64,000 bases of DNA from Hypericibacter sp963696655 (GTDB lineage Bacteria > Pseudomonadota > Alphaproteobacteria > Dongiales > Dongiaceae), in the NCBI GenBank assembly GCA_963696655.1, contig CAVOLB010000130.1, positions 27,940-91,939 of the forward strand, given 5' to 3'. Both the position numbers and the translations under genes were made by a program. Positions 26,558 through 36,116 of this stretch are shown here, one piece after another (the stretch's first letter is position 1; every line of letters starts with the position of its first letter). Below the pieces are notes generated by a model, which saw nothing but the letters and a program-made list of their open reading frames with translations, was not told the origin of the DNA and did not search any database.

Positions 26558-27424
26558 TTGACCTCGACAGCCTTGCCGTCCATCGCCTGGCGCGGGCTCG
26601 CTTTGTCGATCGCCGGCGCCACGCTCATCAGCTTCGAGACGCTGCTGATTCGCCTCGTGCAGGCGGATCTCTGGACCATCGTCTGGTGGCGCGGCGTCCT
26701 GCTGGGCGCCACGATCGCGCTCTATGTGATCCTGTCGCAACGATCCCTGCGGTCGTTCCGCCTGCAAGGGCGGGCGGAAGCGGTCGCCGTGATGGCCTTT
26801 GCCGCCGCCGTGTTCTGTTTCGTCGCCGCCCTGCAGGCCACGACCGTGGCCAATACGCTGGTCATCGGCAGCGCCGCCCCCTTCATCGCGACGATCTTCA
26901 GCTGGGTCTTCCTGCGGGAACGGCCCCCGGCCGCCACCTGGGCCGTCGTCATCGGGCTGGTTGCGGGGCTCTTCATCATCTTCTTCGACAGCCTCAGCAC
27001 CGGGCACTGGGCCGGCGATGTCTTCGCGCTGGGCTACGCCTCCTGCCTCGGCGCCTATTTCGTCGCTTTGCGGCGCTGCCGGGGCGAGGCCTTCTTCCCC
27101 ATCATCGGCTATGGCGGGCTGCTCTCCGCCGCCCTGGCCTGGCCGCTCGCCTCGCCGGCTGTCATCTCCGCCAGCGACCTGAAGTTCCTGGCCCTGCTGG
27201 GCGTCCTGGTCGTGCCGCTCGCGACCATGCTCCTTTCGCGTGGGACCCAGCATCTCTCGGCCCCCGACGTCACCCTCATCCTGATGCTCGAGACGATCCT
27301 GGGGCCGCTCTGGGTGTGGACCGTTCTGGACGAGACCCCCGACGACGCGACGTTCGCCGGCGGTGCCTTGATCGTGGCCACGATCGTCGGCCATGCCTAT
27401 ATCGCGGCACGAAGGTCCGGCTGA
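26558..27424 (+). CDS. DMT-superfamily (EamA) transporter
   Basis: This is a 288-residue integral membrane protein with about ten transmembrane helices and two EamA repeats, typical of drug/metabolite exporters. Characteristic pieces are ATTVANTLVIGSAAPFIATIFSWVFLRERP in the first repeat and LGPLWVWTVLDETP in the second. I selected the TTG at 26558 because GGAGA lies 8 bases upstream and the first helix follows; the open frame upstream overlaps the kinase gene in another frame. Substrate unknown. Confidence 0.87.
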   Translation: MTSTALPSIAWRGLALSIAGATLISFETLLIRLVQADLWTIVWWRGVLLGATIALYVILSQRSLRSFRLQGRAEAVAVMAFAAAVFCFVAALQATTVANTLVIGSAAPFIATIFSWVFLRERPPAATWAVVIGLVAGLFIIFFDSLSTGHWAGDVFALGYASCLGAYFVALRRCRGEAFFPIIGYGGLLSAALAWPLASPAVISASDLKFLALLGVLVVPLATMLLSRGTQHLSAPDVTLILMLETILGPLWVWTVLDETPDDATFAGGALIVATIVGHAYIAARRSG

Positions 27425-27633
27425 ATCGCGTCGCCGTCGGAGTCCAGGTGCGGTCACGAACGGTTAACCCTACCAAGGCGTCAATGCGCTCCGCCGCTTG
27501 TCGCCCGCGATGAGATCGAACGAATAAATGTCGATAAACATTGGATTCGTCGCGATTCGGTTTACGGGCTATTAAGCGAAATATGGTGGCATGGGAGTCT
27601 GTCTAATCCGACAAAATCCTTTCGGGGGCGACC

Positions 27634-28479
27634 ATGTCAAATCCCAGCTATGAACGCGGCAAATCGATCGACAATTCGCAGTATGCGCATGTCTCGATGC
27701 CGATCAGCGACAACATCGTCGCCCTCAAGGATGCGGTCTTCTCGCATCCGGCCGTCGGCATTCTCAAGAAGTTCGAGGAGAACCTGAAGTCGCGGCTCCT
27801 GACCCGCGAGGAGATCCGCGTCCTGCTCGCTTCCGAGGGCATGTTCGTCCTCGAGGTGCCGCCCGGCATCGTCGCGCTCGCCAGCCGCATGACCGACGAA
27901 TGGTTCAAGAAGGAGCCCTTCGCCGCCACCGGTCGCGCGGCGCGCATCCTCTTCGCCGCCGTCGACGAATACGGCCTCAACGACATGGAGCATGGTCTGC
28001 TGCCGAGCCATCACCAGCTCTATGTCGATATGGCCGCGCACTGGACCATCACGGCCAAGGACCTGCTCGACGACCGTAACATCGTGCCCACGGCCAAGGA
28101 ATTCTCCGCCACGATCGGCGACTATTACCGCACGCGCCCGATCATCGAAGCGCTGGGCTTCCATGTCGCGAACGAAGCCACGGCGCCGCTCGATTTCGGC
28201 GTGTTCCTGGCGACCTTCCGCGAATATCGCGAGCAGTATGGGCTCAAGGCGCAGAACGACCCGCATCTGAACTTCCTCCTCGTCCATGACGATGTCGAGG
28301 TTTCGCATCGCGAGATGGGCGTCGAGGCGGTCCAGCTCTATACGAATGGCGACCCCAAGCTCGTCTCCCAGGCGCGCCGCGGGGTCTTCGCCTATATGGA
28401 ATGCTATGGCCGCTTCTTCGCCCAGCTGAACGACCGGATCTTCGGGCAGCAGGACACGCGCGCCCGCGCCCGCGCCTGA
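27634..28479 (+). CDS. Haem-oxygenase-like diiron oxidase (HDO-type) protein
   Basis: This 281-residue, all-helical protein resembles the CADD/TenA/PqqC-like fold. The candidate metal ligands follow the HDO order: Glu119-x6-His126 (EHGLLPSH), Glu181, then His218-x3-Glu222-x2-His225 (HDDVEVSH). That spacing matches the chlamydial CADD pattern, so a dinuclear iron or manganese oxidase is likely. The substrate is unknown. It is 10 bases upstream of a small-molecule methyltransferase, which suggests a two-step modification. There is no signal peptide, and the last residues are a low-complexity Arg/Ala tail. Confidence 0.72.
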   Translation: MSNPSYERGKSIDNSQYAHVSMPISDNIVALKDAVFSHPAVGILKKFEENLKSRLLTREEIRVLLASEGMFVLEVPPGIVALASRMTDEWFKKEPFAATGRAARILFAAVDEYGLNDMEHGLLPSHHQLYVDMAAHWTITAKDLLDDRNIVPTAKEFSATIGDYYRTRPIIEALGFHVANEATAPLDFGVFLATFREYREQYGLKAQNDPHLNFLLVHDDVEVSHREMGVEAVQLYTNGDPKLVSQARRGVFAYMECYGRFFAQLNDRIFGQQDTRARARA

Positions 28480-28489
28480 CGAGATCTTC

Positions 28490-29269
28490 GTGACCTTCCT
28501 GGACAGCACACCGGAGGACGTGTTCGCCTCGGGCGCCTATTGGCGGGAATATTACGCCGAGCTGGGCCACGAGAACGCGGCGGCCGGGGAGTTCCTGCAT
28601 GAGATCGCAGGGCCTCTGGCCCGGACGCGACGCCTGCGCGTGCTCGATGCCGGCTGCGGCCCGACCGCGCTCTACTGGACCCTGTTCGTGCCCGGCGACA
28701 ACGAGGTCGAGGGCTTCGATCTCAACCCCGCCAACATCGCGGCCGCGCGCCTGCAGCTCGAAAACGCCAAGCGCGGCGACACCGATGCGGCCCTCGCGCT
28801 GGCCGCGGAGCATGCCGTGGGGCTGCTGCGGCTCGAGGACAACGCCGCCGGCCATATCCGCCGGAAGGCCAAACAGATCAAATCCCTCGCGGTCGGCGAT
28901 CTGACCCAGCCCTGGCCCGCCGCCGACGACCGGTTCGACTTCGTCCAATCCGTCTTTGCGCTCGAATGCCTGCCCCGTTGGGAGGAGTTCGAGCTTGCCC
29001 TGGGCGAAGCCTGCCGCGTGCTGAAGCCGGGCGGTCGCCTGGCGCTGGTCAATGTCTCGCGCACCGACGAATGGCATTGCGACGGGCGGGGCTTTCCGAC
29101 CCTGAACTTGACCTGCGAACGGATGGAAGGCTGCATCGCGAAGGCGGGTCTGCGCCTGCTCCAGTGCCGCGAGGTCGAATCCCAGGACGTCTCCGTCCGG
29201 GACCAGGGTTATGGCAGCATCGTCCTGACCGCGGCCGAGAAGAGCCCGGGCCGACGACCCCGCGCCTGA
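28490..29269 (+). CDS. SAM-dependent methyltransferase (NNMT/PNMT/TEMT-like)
   Basis: This 259-residue class I methyltransferase has the SAM-binding motif LDAGCGPTALYW, the acidic loop GFDLNPANI and the later motif DDRFDFVQSVFALEC. The GCGPTxLY form of motif I and the start of the protein (GAYWREYYAE) recall the nicotinamide/phenylethanolamine/thioether N- or S-methyltransferases. It starts at GTG 28490, right after the HDO-type gene. The acceptor is not predictable; an amine or thioether is plausible. Confidence 0.78.
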   Translation: MTFLDSTPEDVFASGAYWREYYAELGHENAAAGEFLHEIAGPLARTRRLRVLDAGCGPTALYWTLFVPGDNEVEGFDLNPANIAAARLQLENAKRGDTDAALALAAEHAVGLLRLEDNAAGHIRRKAKQIKSLAVGDLTQPWPAADDRFDFVQSVFALECLPRWEEFELALGEACRVLKPGGRLALVNVSRTDEWHCDGRGFPTLNLTCERMEGCIAKAGLRLLQCREVESQDVSVRDQGYGSIVLTAAEKSPGRRPRA

Positions 29270-29286
29270 GCCGTCACGCCGGCGCC

Positions 29287-30264
29287 TTAGCGCCTTTCCC
29301 GCAGAGTCACGGCCAGCTTTTCGACCCGCCCATGGCGGAGCACGGCGAGCTCGACCGCGCGCCCGATCCGATCGGCCCCCAGGAGCCGGATCAGATCGTC
29401 CGCACCCGTGACCGGCACGCCATCCAGCATGAGGATGATGTCGCCCGCCTTGAGCCCGGCCAGCTCGGCGGGGCCCTTCGGTTCGACCTCGCCGATCCGG
29501 ACCGCCAGCGGTCCCGCCCCGGTCGCGACGGCGATCCGGCGCGGCAGCGGCAGGGTCTGCGCGGCGATGCCCAGATGGGCGCGGCGCACCCGGCCATGAC
29601 CGATGAACTCGGTCACCACGAACAGGGCCGTGTTGCTGGAGACGGCGAAGCAGAGGCCCTGGGCGCCGCCGATCATGGCGGTGTTGATGCCGACCACCTC
29701 GCCCGAGGCCGACACCAGCGGCCCCCCGGAATTGCCCGGATTGAGCGCCGCGTCGGTCTGGATCACGTCCTCGATCAGCCGACCCTTCTGCGAGCGCAGC
29801 GACCGGCCCAGCGCCGAGACCACGCCGGCCGTGACGGTCGACTCGAATCCCAGGGGATTGCCGATCGCCACCACCAGATGGCCGCGCTTCAGCTTCTTGG
29901 AATCGCCCAGCGCCGCCGCGGGGACCCCGCGTGGCAGCTCGGCGCGCAACAGCGCCAGATCGGTGTCCGGATCGTCGCCCAGCACCTGGGCTTCGGTCTC
30001 GCGGCCCTCGCTCAAGGCCAAGCGCACGCGGGACGCGCCGGCGACGACATGGCTGTTGGTCAGGACCAGCCCGTCATGGGCGATGATGACGCCCGATCCA
30101 ATGCCGCCGCGCCGATCCTGGCCGCCGCTTTCCACGCGCACGACCGCCGGGCCGACGCGGTCGGCAATGTCGGTGACGACGCGCGAATAGGCATCGAGCG
30201 GCGTTTCTTCCGAGCCCGGGGTGGCAGCATCGTCGGCCTGAGCGAGGTTGGTATCATCCAGCAT
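29287..30264 (-). CDS. HtrA/DegP-like serine protease with one PDZ domain
   Basis: This 325-residue protein carries the catalytic triad His72 (TNSHVVAG), Asp102 (DTDLALLR) and Ser179 (GNSGGPLV), then a single PDZ domain (about 225-320). There is no signal peptide or membrane anchor, unlike DegP and DegS, so it may be cytoplasmic. The ATG lies 7 bases after a small LuxR-type gene on the same strand, suggesting co-transcription. It is convergent with the methyltransferase gene. Confidence 0.9.
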   Translation of the reverse strand: MLDDTNLAQADDAATPGSEETPLDAYSRVVTDIADRVGPAVVRVESGGQDRRGGIGSGVIIAHDGLVLTNSHVVAGASRVRLALSEGRETEAQVLGDDPDTDLALLRAELPRGVPAAALGDSKKLKRGHLVVAIGNPLGFESTVTAGVVSALGRSLRSQKGRLIEDVIQTDAALNPGNSGGPLVSASGEVVGINTAMIGGAQGLCFAVSSNTALFVVTEFIGHGRVRRAHLGIAAQTLPLPRRIAVATGAGPLAVRIGEVEPKGPAELAGLKAGDIILMLDGVPVTGADDLIRLLGADRIGRAVELAVLRHGRVEKLAVTLRERR

Positions 30265-30271
30265 GGTCGTC

Positions 30272-30508
30272 TCACAGATGGATCACACCCGGCCGCGCCG
30301 CGTGAGCGACGGCATCGGTGCGGCCGGTCGCGTCGAGCTTGTCCAGAAGCGAGCCGACATGGAGTATGGCGGTATGAACCGAGATTCCGAGGCGTTGAGC
30401 GATCGACTTGTTCGATGCGCCCTCGGCCAAGAGCGTGAGGACCTTGAGTTCCCGAGGCGTGAAACCCGCCTCGCCGTCGAGAGATGGTGACGGCTCCGGC
30501 AAGGTCAA
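30272..30508 (-). CDS. LuxR-type helix-turn-helix fragment (no receiver domain)
   Basis: This 78-residue protein is little more than a GerE/LuxR DNA-binding domain: FTPRELKVLTLLAEGASNKS, then IAQRLGISVHTAILHVGSLL. No receiver or ligand domain is encoded. The in-frame sequence upstream up to a stop at 30575 (ending GLRLAAPGEPDD) reads like the inter-domain linker of a NarL-type response regulator but has no ATG or GTG start. The start given is TTG. It is either a genuine single-domain regulator or the remnant of a truncated response regulator, followed closely by the protease gene. Confidence 0.55.
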   Translation of the reverse strand: MTLPEPSPSLDGEAGFTPRELKVLTLLAEGASNKSIAQRLGISVHTAILHVGSLLDKLDATGRTDAVAHAARPGVIHL

Positions 30509-30763
30509 GACGGCGTCGTCCGGCTCGCCTGGCGCGGCCAGCCGCAGGCCCCTATGTGAGCATGCCCGCGCCGATCACCAACTGCCCGGATGGACAGGCC
30601 GGGAAAGAGGCGAAGATCCCGCCGCCCGTCAGATCGGCCGCCATAGCCATGGCCGTCGGCGGCGATCCCGTCGGCCGTGGGGGCAGCGGCGGTGTTCTTG
30701 ATCCTGGTCAATGCGCCGGCGTCTGGAACCCCGCATTTTATAAGCCATATTGGGAGTCGGGCG

Positions 30764-32050
30764 ATGAACAAGCAGATTGGGACACGGGCGGATTTGCGCG
30801 TCGCGGTCGCGCCGGGATCCGACTCCACCCCGGTCCGCGGCAAGCGCCACGGGCGCTCGCTGTTGATCGCCGGTATCCTTCTGGTCGTCCTCCTCGTCCT
30901 TGGCGGCGGAGCGGCGTGGTGGAGCCTGCGCGGGCCGGCCCCCGTTCGCTATCTGACCGTTCCGGTCACGCGCGGCGACGTGGCGCGCGCCGTCACCGCC
31001 ACCGGCACCGTCAATCCCGAGCTCACGATCATCGTCGGATCCTATGTCTCCGGCGTGATCCAGAAGCTCTATTGCGATTACAACACCCAGGTGAAAGCGG
31101 GGCAGATCTGCGCCAAGATCGACCCGCGCCCCTACCAGATGATCGTCAATCAGGACGAGGCCATTCTCGACGTCGCCAAGGCGCAGCTCGAGAAGGACAA
31201 GGCAAACCTGACCTATGCAAAACTCAGCCTGGATCGGACGGTCACGCTGACTCACCGGGAATTCTCCTCCCAGGACGCTGCCGACAGCGCCAGGAATGCC
31301 TACGACCAGGCCGTGGCGCAGATCGGGCTCGACCAGGCGATGATCGAGCAGCGCCAGGCGGAGCTCGACGCGGCCAACGTCAACCTCGGCTATACCGACA
31401 TTGTCTCGCCGGTCGACGGTACTGTCGTGTCCCGCAACGTGACCCAGGGGCAGACTGTCGCCGCCAGCTTCCAGACGCCGACTCTCTTTCTGATCGCGAC
31501 CGATCTCACCAAGATGCAGGTCGACACCAATATCAGCGAAAGCGACATCGGCGGCGTCAAGGAGGGCGACAGAGCGAGCTTCACCGTCGACGCCTTTCCC
31601 AACCGCGTATTCGAAGGAACGGTGACCCAGGTCCGTCAGTCGCCGCAGTCGGTGCAGAACGTCGTGACCTTCGATGCTGTCGTCAGCGTTGACAATGGCG
31701 ATCTGGCGCTGAAGCCGGGCATGACCGCCTCGACGCGGATCGTTACCGAACAAAGAAAAGACGTGCTGCGCGTCCCGAACCAGGCCCTGCGCTACGTGCC
31801 CGGCGGAGTCATAGATTCCACGAGCGCGGCGACCGGCGATGCGCCGGGCTCGCCCCCCTCGAACGGTACCGGAGAGGCGCAGCTCTGGGTGCTGCGCGAC
31901 GGAACGCCTGTCGCGATTTCGGTCGTCATCGGTCTCGACGACGACAGTTTCACCGAGATCGCCAAGGGCGCGCTCGAACCCGGCGATCTGGCGATCGTGG
32001 CCGCGGAACAAGGCAGCGATCCGGAGCTGCAACCTTTGCCGCGGCCCTGA
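30764..32050 (+). CDS. MacA/HlyD-type periplasmic adaptor
   Basis: This 428-residue membrane-fusion protein has one N-terminal membrane helix (about 27-48), a lipoyl/barrel-sandwich domain (VSGVIQKLYCDYNTQVKAGQ), a long alpha-hairpin coiled coil (about 130-200), then beta-barrel and membrane-proximal domains. It links an inner-membrane MacB-type ABC transporter to an outer-membrane channel. I chose the ATG at 30764, with GGGAG upstream. The MacB-like gene follows after 19 bases. No TolC homologue is in the window. Confidence 0.92.
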   Translation: MNKQIGTRADLRVAVAPGSDSTPVRGKRHGRSLLIAGILLVVLLVLGGGAAWWSLRGPAPVRYLTVPVTRGDVARAVTATGTVNPELTIIVGSYVSGVIQKLYCDYNTQVKAGQICAKIDPRPYQMIVNQDEAILDVAKAQLEKDKANLTYAKLSLDRTVTLTHREFSSQDAADSARNAYDQAVAQIGLDQAMIEQRQAELDAANVNLGYTDIVSPVDGTVVSRNVTQGQTVAASFQTPTLFLIATDLTKMQVDTNISESDIGGVKEGDRASFTVDAFPNRVFEGTVTQVRQSPQSVQNVVTFDAVVSVDNGDLALKPGMTASTRIVTEQRKDVLRVPNQALRYVPGGVIDSTSAATGDAPGSPPSNGTGEAQLWVLRDGTPVAISVVIGLDDDSFTEIAKGALEPGDLAIVAAEQGSDPELQPLPRP

Positions 32051-32069
32051 GGCAAGGCTCCGCCCCCGC

Positions 32070-34190
32070 ATGCCCGAACCCATTCTCAGGGTCGAAAATG
32101 TCACCCGAACGTTTCGCCTCGGCAATGTCGAGGTGCATGCACTTCGCGGGGTCGACCTTCGGGTCGAACCCGGCGAGTTCGTCGCCATCATGGGTTCGTC
32201 GGGTTCCGGCAAGTCGACGCTCATGGCCATCCTCGGCTGCCTCGACCGGCCGAGCAGCGGCCATTATTTCTTCGAGGGGACGGATGTCGCGCGCCTCGGC
32301 GAGCCGGAGCTCGCTCAAATCCGCAGCCGGCGCCTCGGCTTCGTCTTCCAGAGCTTCAATCTGCTTCCACGCACGAGCGCGATCGAGAATGTCGGCTTGC
32401 CACTCTATTATTCGGCAACCGACGCGGCGCATCGTACGGCGCGCATGGTGCGCGCGCATGCGGCATTGCGCTATCTGGGGCTTGAAGAACGCGAGCGCAA
32501 CACGCCAAGTCAATTGTCGGGTGGCGAACAGCAGCGCGTGGCGATCGCGCGGGCGCTGATCAACGAGCCGGGCCTGCTGCTCGCGGACGAGCCGACCGGC
32601 AATCTCGACACGCGGACGTCGCACGAGATCATGGAGACCCTGATCTCGCTCAATCGCGATCAGGGCGTCACCGTCATTGTCGTGACGCATGAAAGCGATA
32701 TTGCCGCTTACGCTGACCGTGTCCTGACCATGCGGGACGGACAGATCGTGTCGGACGAGAGGGTGCGGAAGGCGGATCGCGCGGTTCCTCTCCCCCATGC
32801 CGCATCCATGGGCGGCGGCGCGCCGCTTCGCCAACCCTACAAAGCGCCGGGTGGGATGCCCGCGGTGTCGTCGGCCAGATTCTGGGCCTTCGGGCTGATG
32901 ATCCTGGCGGCCGCGGCCCAGGCCATCGGCCGCAACAAGATGCGCTCCGCCTTGACCATGCTCGGCGTCTTCATCGGGGTCGCGGCGCTGATCGTGATGG
33001 TCGCCGTGGGCCAGGGTGCCGACCAGGCGGTCCGCAAGCAGATCGAGAGCCTTGGCACCAATGTGGTGATCATCCTTCCGGGTGCACTCTCGTCCGGTGG
33101 GATTCGCGGCGGGTTCGGAAGCGCCAGCACCCTCACGGTCGCCGATGCGCAGGCCATCCAGCGCGAGGCCCCCGCGGTCGCCCAGGTCGGCTATCTCATC
33201 CGCCAACAGGGACAGGTGCAGTACGCCAACAGGAACTGGACGACGAACATACAGGGCGTCAGCGACAACTATCCGCCGATCACCAACTGGCACATCGCCA
33301 CCGGGCGCGCCCTTTCGGCCGAGGACGAGAGCAAGGCCGGCCTCGTCGCGGTCATCGGTCAGACCGTCTATCGCCAGCTGTTCGGCCCGGGCGAGAACCC
33401 GATCGGCGCCTTCATCCAGGTCAAGAGCGTTCCGCTGCGCGTCGTCGGCGTGCTCGCGGCCAAGGGGCAGTCGCCCTTCGGCCAGGACCAGGATGACATT
33501 CTGATGATTCCGTTCACGACCGCGGAGCGCAAGGTCCTCGGCGTCGCCGTGCCGATCCGGGATCAGACGCCCATCAACTGGGCCTATCTTCCCCCACCCA
33601 ATCCTTACAATCTCCAGGCTCGCCTCACCGGTCTGACGAACATGATCTTCATTCAGGCGATCAGCCCCGAGCAGGTTCAGCCGGCGATCCGTCAGGCGAC
33701 CGAGACGCTCACGCGGCGCCATCGCATCAAGCCGGGCGCGACGAAGGACTTCGACGTCCGCAACCTCAGCCAATATGTCGAGACGGCGAAAAGCAGCAGC
33801 CGCGTGATGGCTTTGCTTCTGGCCGCCGTGGCCTCGATATCGCTCCTGGTCGGCGGGATCGGCATCATGAACATCCTGCTCGTCTCCGTGACGGAGCGAA
33901 CGCGCGAGATCGGCCTGAGAATGGCCATCGGCGCCCGGCGCCTGCAGGTGCTCCTGCAGTTTCTCGCCGAAGCCGTGTTTCTCAGCGTCACCGGCGGCGC
34001 TGCGGGAATCGTCATGGGCATCGCCTTCTCCGCCGCCATCTCCTACATCTTCGGCTGGCCGGCGCCGATCTCGTTGCCGGCGATCGGTGGAGGCTTCCTC
34101 TTCGCCGCCGCCGTGGGCGTCTTCTTCGGCTTCTATCCGGCCCGGAAGGCGGCCCACCTCGATCCCATCGCGGCCCTGCGGTATGAGTGA
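32070..34190 (+). CDS. MacB-type ABC exporter (ATPase-permease fusion)
   Basis: This 706-residue protein has an N-terminal ATPase (Walker A GSSGSGKST at 42-50, signature LSGGEQQR, Walker B LLLADEPTGNLD) and, after a linker, a FtsX/MacB permease: one membrane helix, a large periplasmic MacB-PCD domain and three terminal helices (MNILLVSVTERTREIGLRMA). It exports an antibiotic, peptide or lipid-like substrate with the adaptor upstream. It is about 50 residues longer than E. coli MacB, mostly in the linker after the ATPase. No regulator is adjacent. Confidence 0.93.
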   Translation: MPEPILRVENVTRTFRLGNVEVHALRGVDLRVEPGEFVAIMGSSGSGKSTLMAILGCLDRPSSGHYFFEGTDVARLGEPELAQIRSRRLGFVFQSFNLLPRTSAIENVGLPLYYSATDAAHRTARMVRAHAALRYLGLEERERNTPSQLSGGEQQRVAIARALINEPGLLLADEPTGNLDTRTSHEIMETLISLNRDQGVTVIVVTHESDIAAYADRVLTMRDGQIVSDERVRKADRAVPLPHAASMGGGAPLRQPYKAPGGMPAVSSARFWAFGLMILAAAAQAIGRNKMRSALTMLGVFIGVAALIVMVAVGQGADQAVRKQIESLGTNVVIILPGALSSGGIRGGFGSASTLTVADAQAIQREAPAVAQVGYLIRQQGQVQYANRNWTTNIQGVSDNYPPITNWHIATGRALSAEDESKAGLVAVIGQTVYRQLFGPGENPIGAFIQVKSVPLRVVGVLAAKGQSPFGQDQDDILMIPFTTAERKVLGVAVPIRDQTPINWAYLPPPNPYNLQARLTGLTNMIFIQAISPEQVQPAIRQATETLTRRHRIKPGATKDFDVRNLSQYVETAKSSSRVMALLLAAVASISLLVGGIGIMNILLVSVTERTREIGLRMAIGARRLQVLLQFLAEAVFLSVTGGAAGIVMGIAFSAAISYIFGWPAPISLPAIGGGFLFAAAVGVFFGFYPARKAAHLDPIAALRYE

Positions 34191-34482
34191 CGCGCGGGCC
34201 CACACCCGGTCCGCCGCCGGCCCCTGAACCGCGTCCCGGTGCTCGGAGGCGCCTTCGCGCGGCCCCGCGGGTGGCCAAGACCCTGCGAGAATTGGGGCTA
34301 CACAAGGGGCGGCGCGGTCGCTAGTTTGCCCCCGCGGTCGGGGGCCGGCGGACGCTTTCCCGAAACGCCCCGGGAGCCAGGGACGCCGGCGAACAAGGGT
34401 CCCTCACTTCGCCTCGTCTTTGGGTCTCCGCCACCCCATTTATGGGCTCACCGACTGACCCCAGACTCAAAGGATTGCCATT

Positions 34483-36096
34483 TTGACGGCCGCGCCGACC
34501 CACCTCACCGCTTCCGCCGCCCCGACCGCGTCCGAATCCCGGCGGACTTTCGCGATCATCTCGCATCCCGACGCGGGCAAGACCACGCTGACGGAGAAGC
34601 TGCTGCTGTTCGGCGGCGCCATCCACCTCGCCGGCCATGTGAAGGCCCATGGCGAGCGGCGGCGCACGCAGTCGGACTGGATGGAGATGGAACGCGCCCG
34701 CGGCATCTCGATCTCGAGCTCGGTCATGACCTTCGAGCGCGACGGCCTGACCTTCAACCTGCTCGACACGCCGGGCCACCAGGATTTCAGCGAGGACACC
34801 TACCGGACCCTGACCGCCGTCGATTCCGCGATCATGGTGATCGACGCGGCCAAGGGCATCGAGAGCCAGACCCGGAAGCTGTTCGAGGTCTGCCGGCTGC
34901 GCGACATCCCGATCATCACCTTCATCAACAAGATCGACCGTGAAGGCCTCGACCCCTTCGCGCTGCTGGACGAGATCGAGAGCACGCTGGCCCTCGACGT
35001 CTGCCCGATGACCTGGCCGGTCGGCATGGGCGGCGATTTCCGCGGCGCCTTCGACCTGCGCGCCCATCGCTACCTCAAATCGGAGAGCCGTCCCGGCACC
35101 GCCGATGGCCATGTCGTCGCCTGCAGCGGCATCGACGATCCGACGCTGGACAAGCTGGTGCCGGAGAAAATCCTCGCCTCCTTCCGCGAAAGCGCGGCGC
35201 TGGCGGTCTCCGCCTATCCGGACTTCGATCTGGGCTCCTATCGCGCCGGCCATCTGACGCCGGTCTTTTTCGGCAGCGCGCTCAAGGATTGCGCGGTCAC
35301 CGAGCTGCTCGAGGCGCTGGCGACCATGGCCCCGCCGCCGCGGCCGCAGCCGGCCGAGCCCCGCACCGTCTATCCGGACGAGAAGGCCGTCACGGGCTTC
35401 GTCTTCAAGATGCAGGCGAACATGGACCCGAACCATCGCGACCGGGTGGCGTTCCTGCGCCTCTGCTCCGGCCGGCTTCGGCGCGGGATGAAGCTGCGCC
35501 AGGTCCATTCGGGGAAGATGATCTCGCTGCAGAACCCGATCTTCTTCTTCGCGCGCGAGCGCCAGCTGGCGGAAGAAGCATTGCCGGGCGACATCATCGG
35601 CATTCCCAACCATGGCACCTTGCGCGTCGGCGATACGCTGACCGAGGGCGAGGAACTCCGCTTCACCGGCATTCCCAACTTCGCGCCCGAGATCCTGCGC
35701 CGCGTGCGTCTCGACGATCCCATGCGGGCAAAGCAGCTGCGGCGCGCGCTCGAGGACCTTGCCGAGGAGGGCGTGACCCAGGTGTTCCGCCCGATCATCG
35801 GATCGCAATGGATCGTCGGCGTGGTCGGCCAGCTCCAGCTGGAAGTGCTGGCCTCGCGGATCGCGACCGAATACAAGATCGCGGTCGGCTTCGAGATGGC
35901 GCCCTTCGAGACCGCGCGCTGGGTCGCCAGCGACGATCCCGCGCAACTGAAGCAGTTCATCGAGCGCAACAGCGGCAGCCTCGCCGAAGATCGGGACGGA
36001 GCGCCCGTCTTCCTCGCCCGCGACACCTGGGACCTCAACCGCACCATCCGCGACTGGCCCAATCTGCGCTTCCTCAAGACCCGGGAACGGACCTAG
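34483..36096 (+). CDS. prfC: Peptide chain release factor 3
   Basis: This 537-residue translational GTPase recycles RF1 and RF2 after termination. The G1 box SHPDAGKTTLTEKL, G3 DTPGHQDFSEDTYR and G4 NKIDRE are present, as are the RF3-specific block RRRTQSDWMEMERARGIS and the C-terminal RF3 domain. The start is a TTG with AAAGGA upstream and no ATG alternative before the G1 box. It stands as a single gene. Confidence 0.96.
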   Translation: MTAAPTHLTASAAPTASESRRTFAIISHPDAGKTTLTEKLLLFGGAIHLAGHVKAHGERRRTQSDWMEMERARGISISSSVMTFERDGLTFNLLDTPGHQDFSEDTYRTLTAVDSAIMVIDAAKGIESQTRKLFEVCRLRDIPIITFINKIDREGLDPFALLDEIESTLALDVCPMTWPVGMGGDFRGAFDLRAHRYLKSESRPGTADGHVVACSGIDDPTLDKLVPEKILASFRESAALAVSAYPDFDLGSYRAGHLTPVFFGSALKDCAVTELLEALATMAPPPRPQPAEPRTVYPDEKAVTGFVFKMQANMDPNHRDRVAFLRLCSGRLRRGMKLRQVHSGKMISLQNPIFFFARERQLAEEALPGDIIGIPNHGTLRVGDTLTEGEELRFTGIPNFAPEILRRVRLDDPMRAKQLRRALEDLAEEGVTQVFRPIIGSQWIVGVVGQLQLEVLASRIATEYKIAVGFEMAPFETARWVASDDPAQLKQFIERNSGSLAEDRDGAPVFLARDTWDLNRTIRDWPNLRFLKTRERT

Positions 36097-36116
36097 GCAG
36101 TCTGCCGGCTTATTCG

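Noticed and set aside
30578..30763. A remnant of a receiver domain upstream of the LuxR fragment
   Set aside because: I translated the minus strand and found no receiver motifs (no acidic pair, phospho-acceptor Asp or Lys), so I could not support a pseudogene call.
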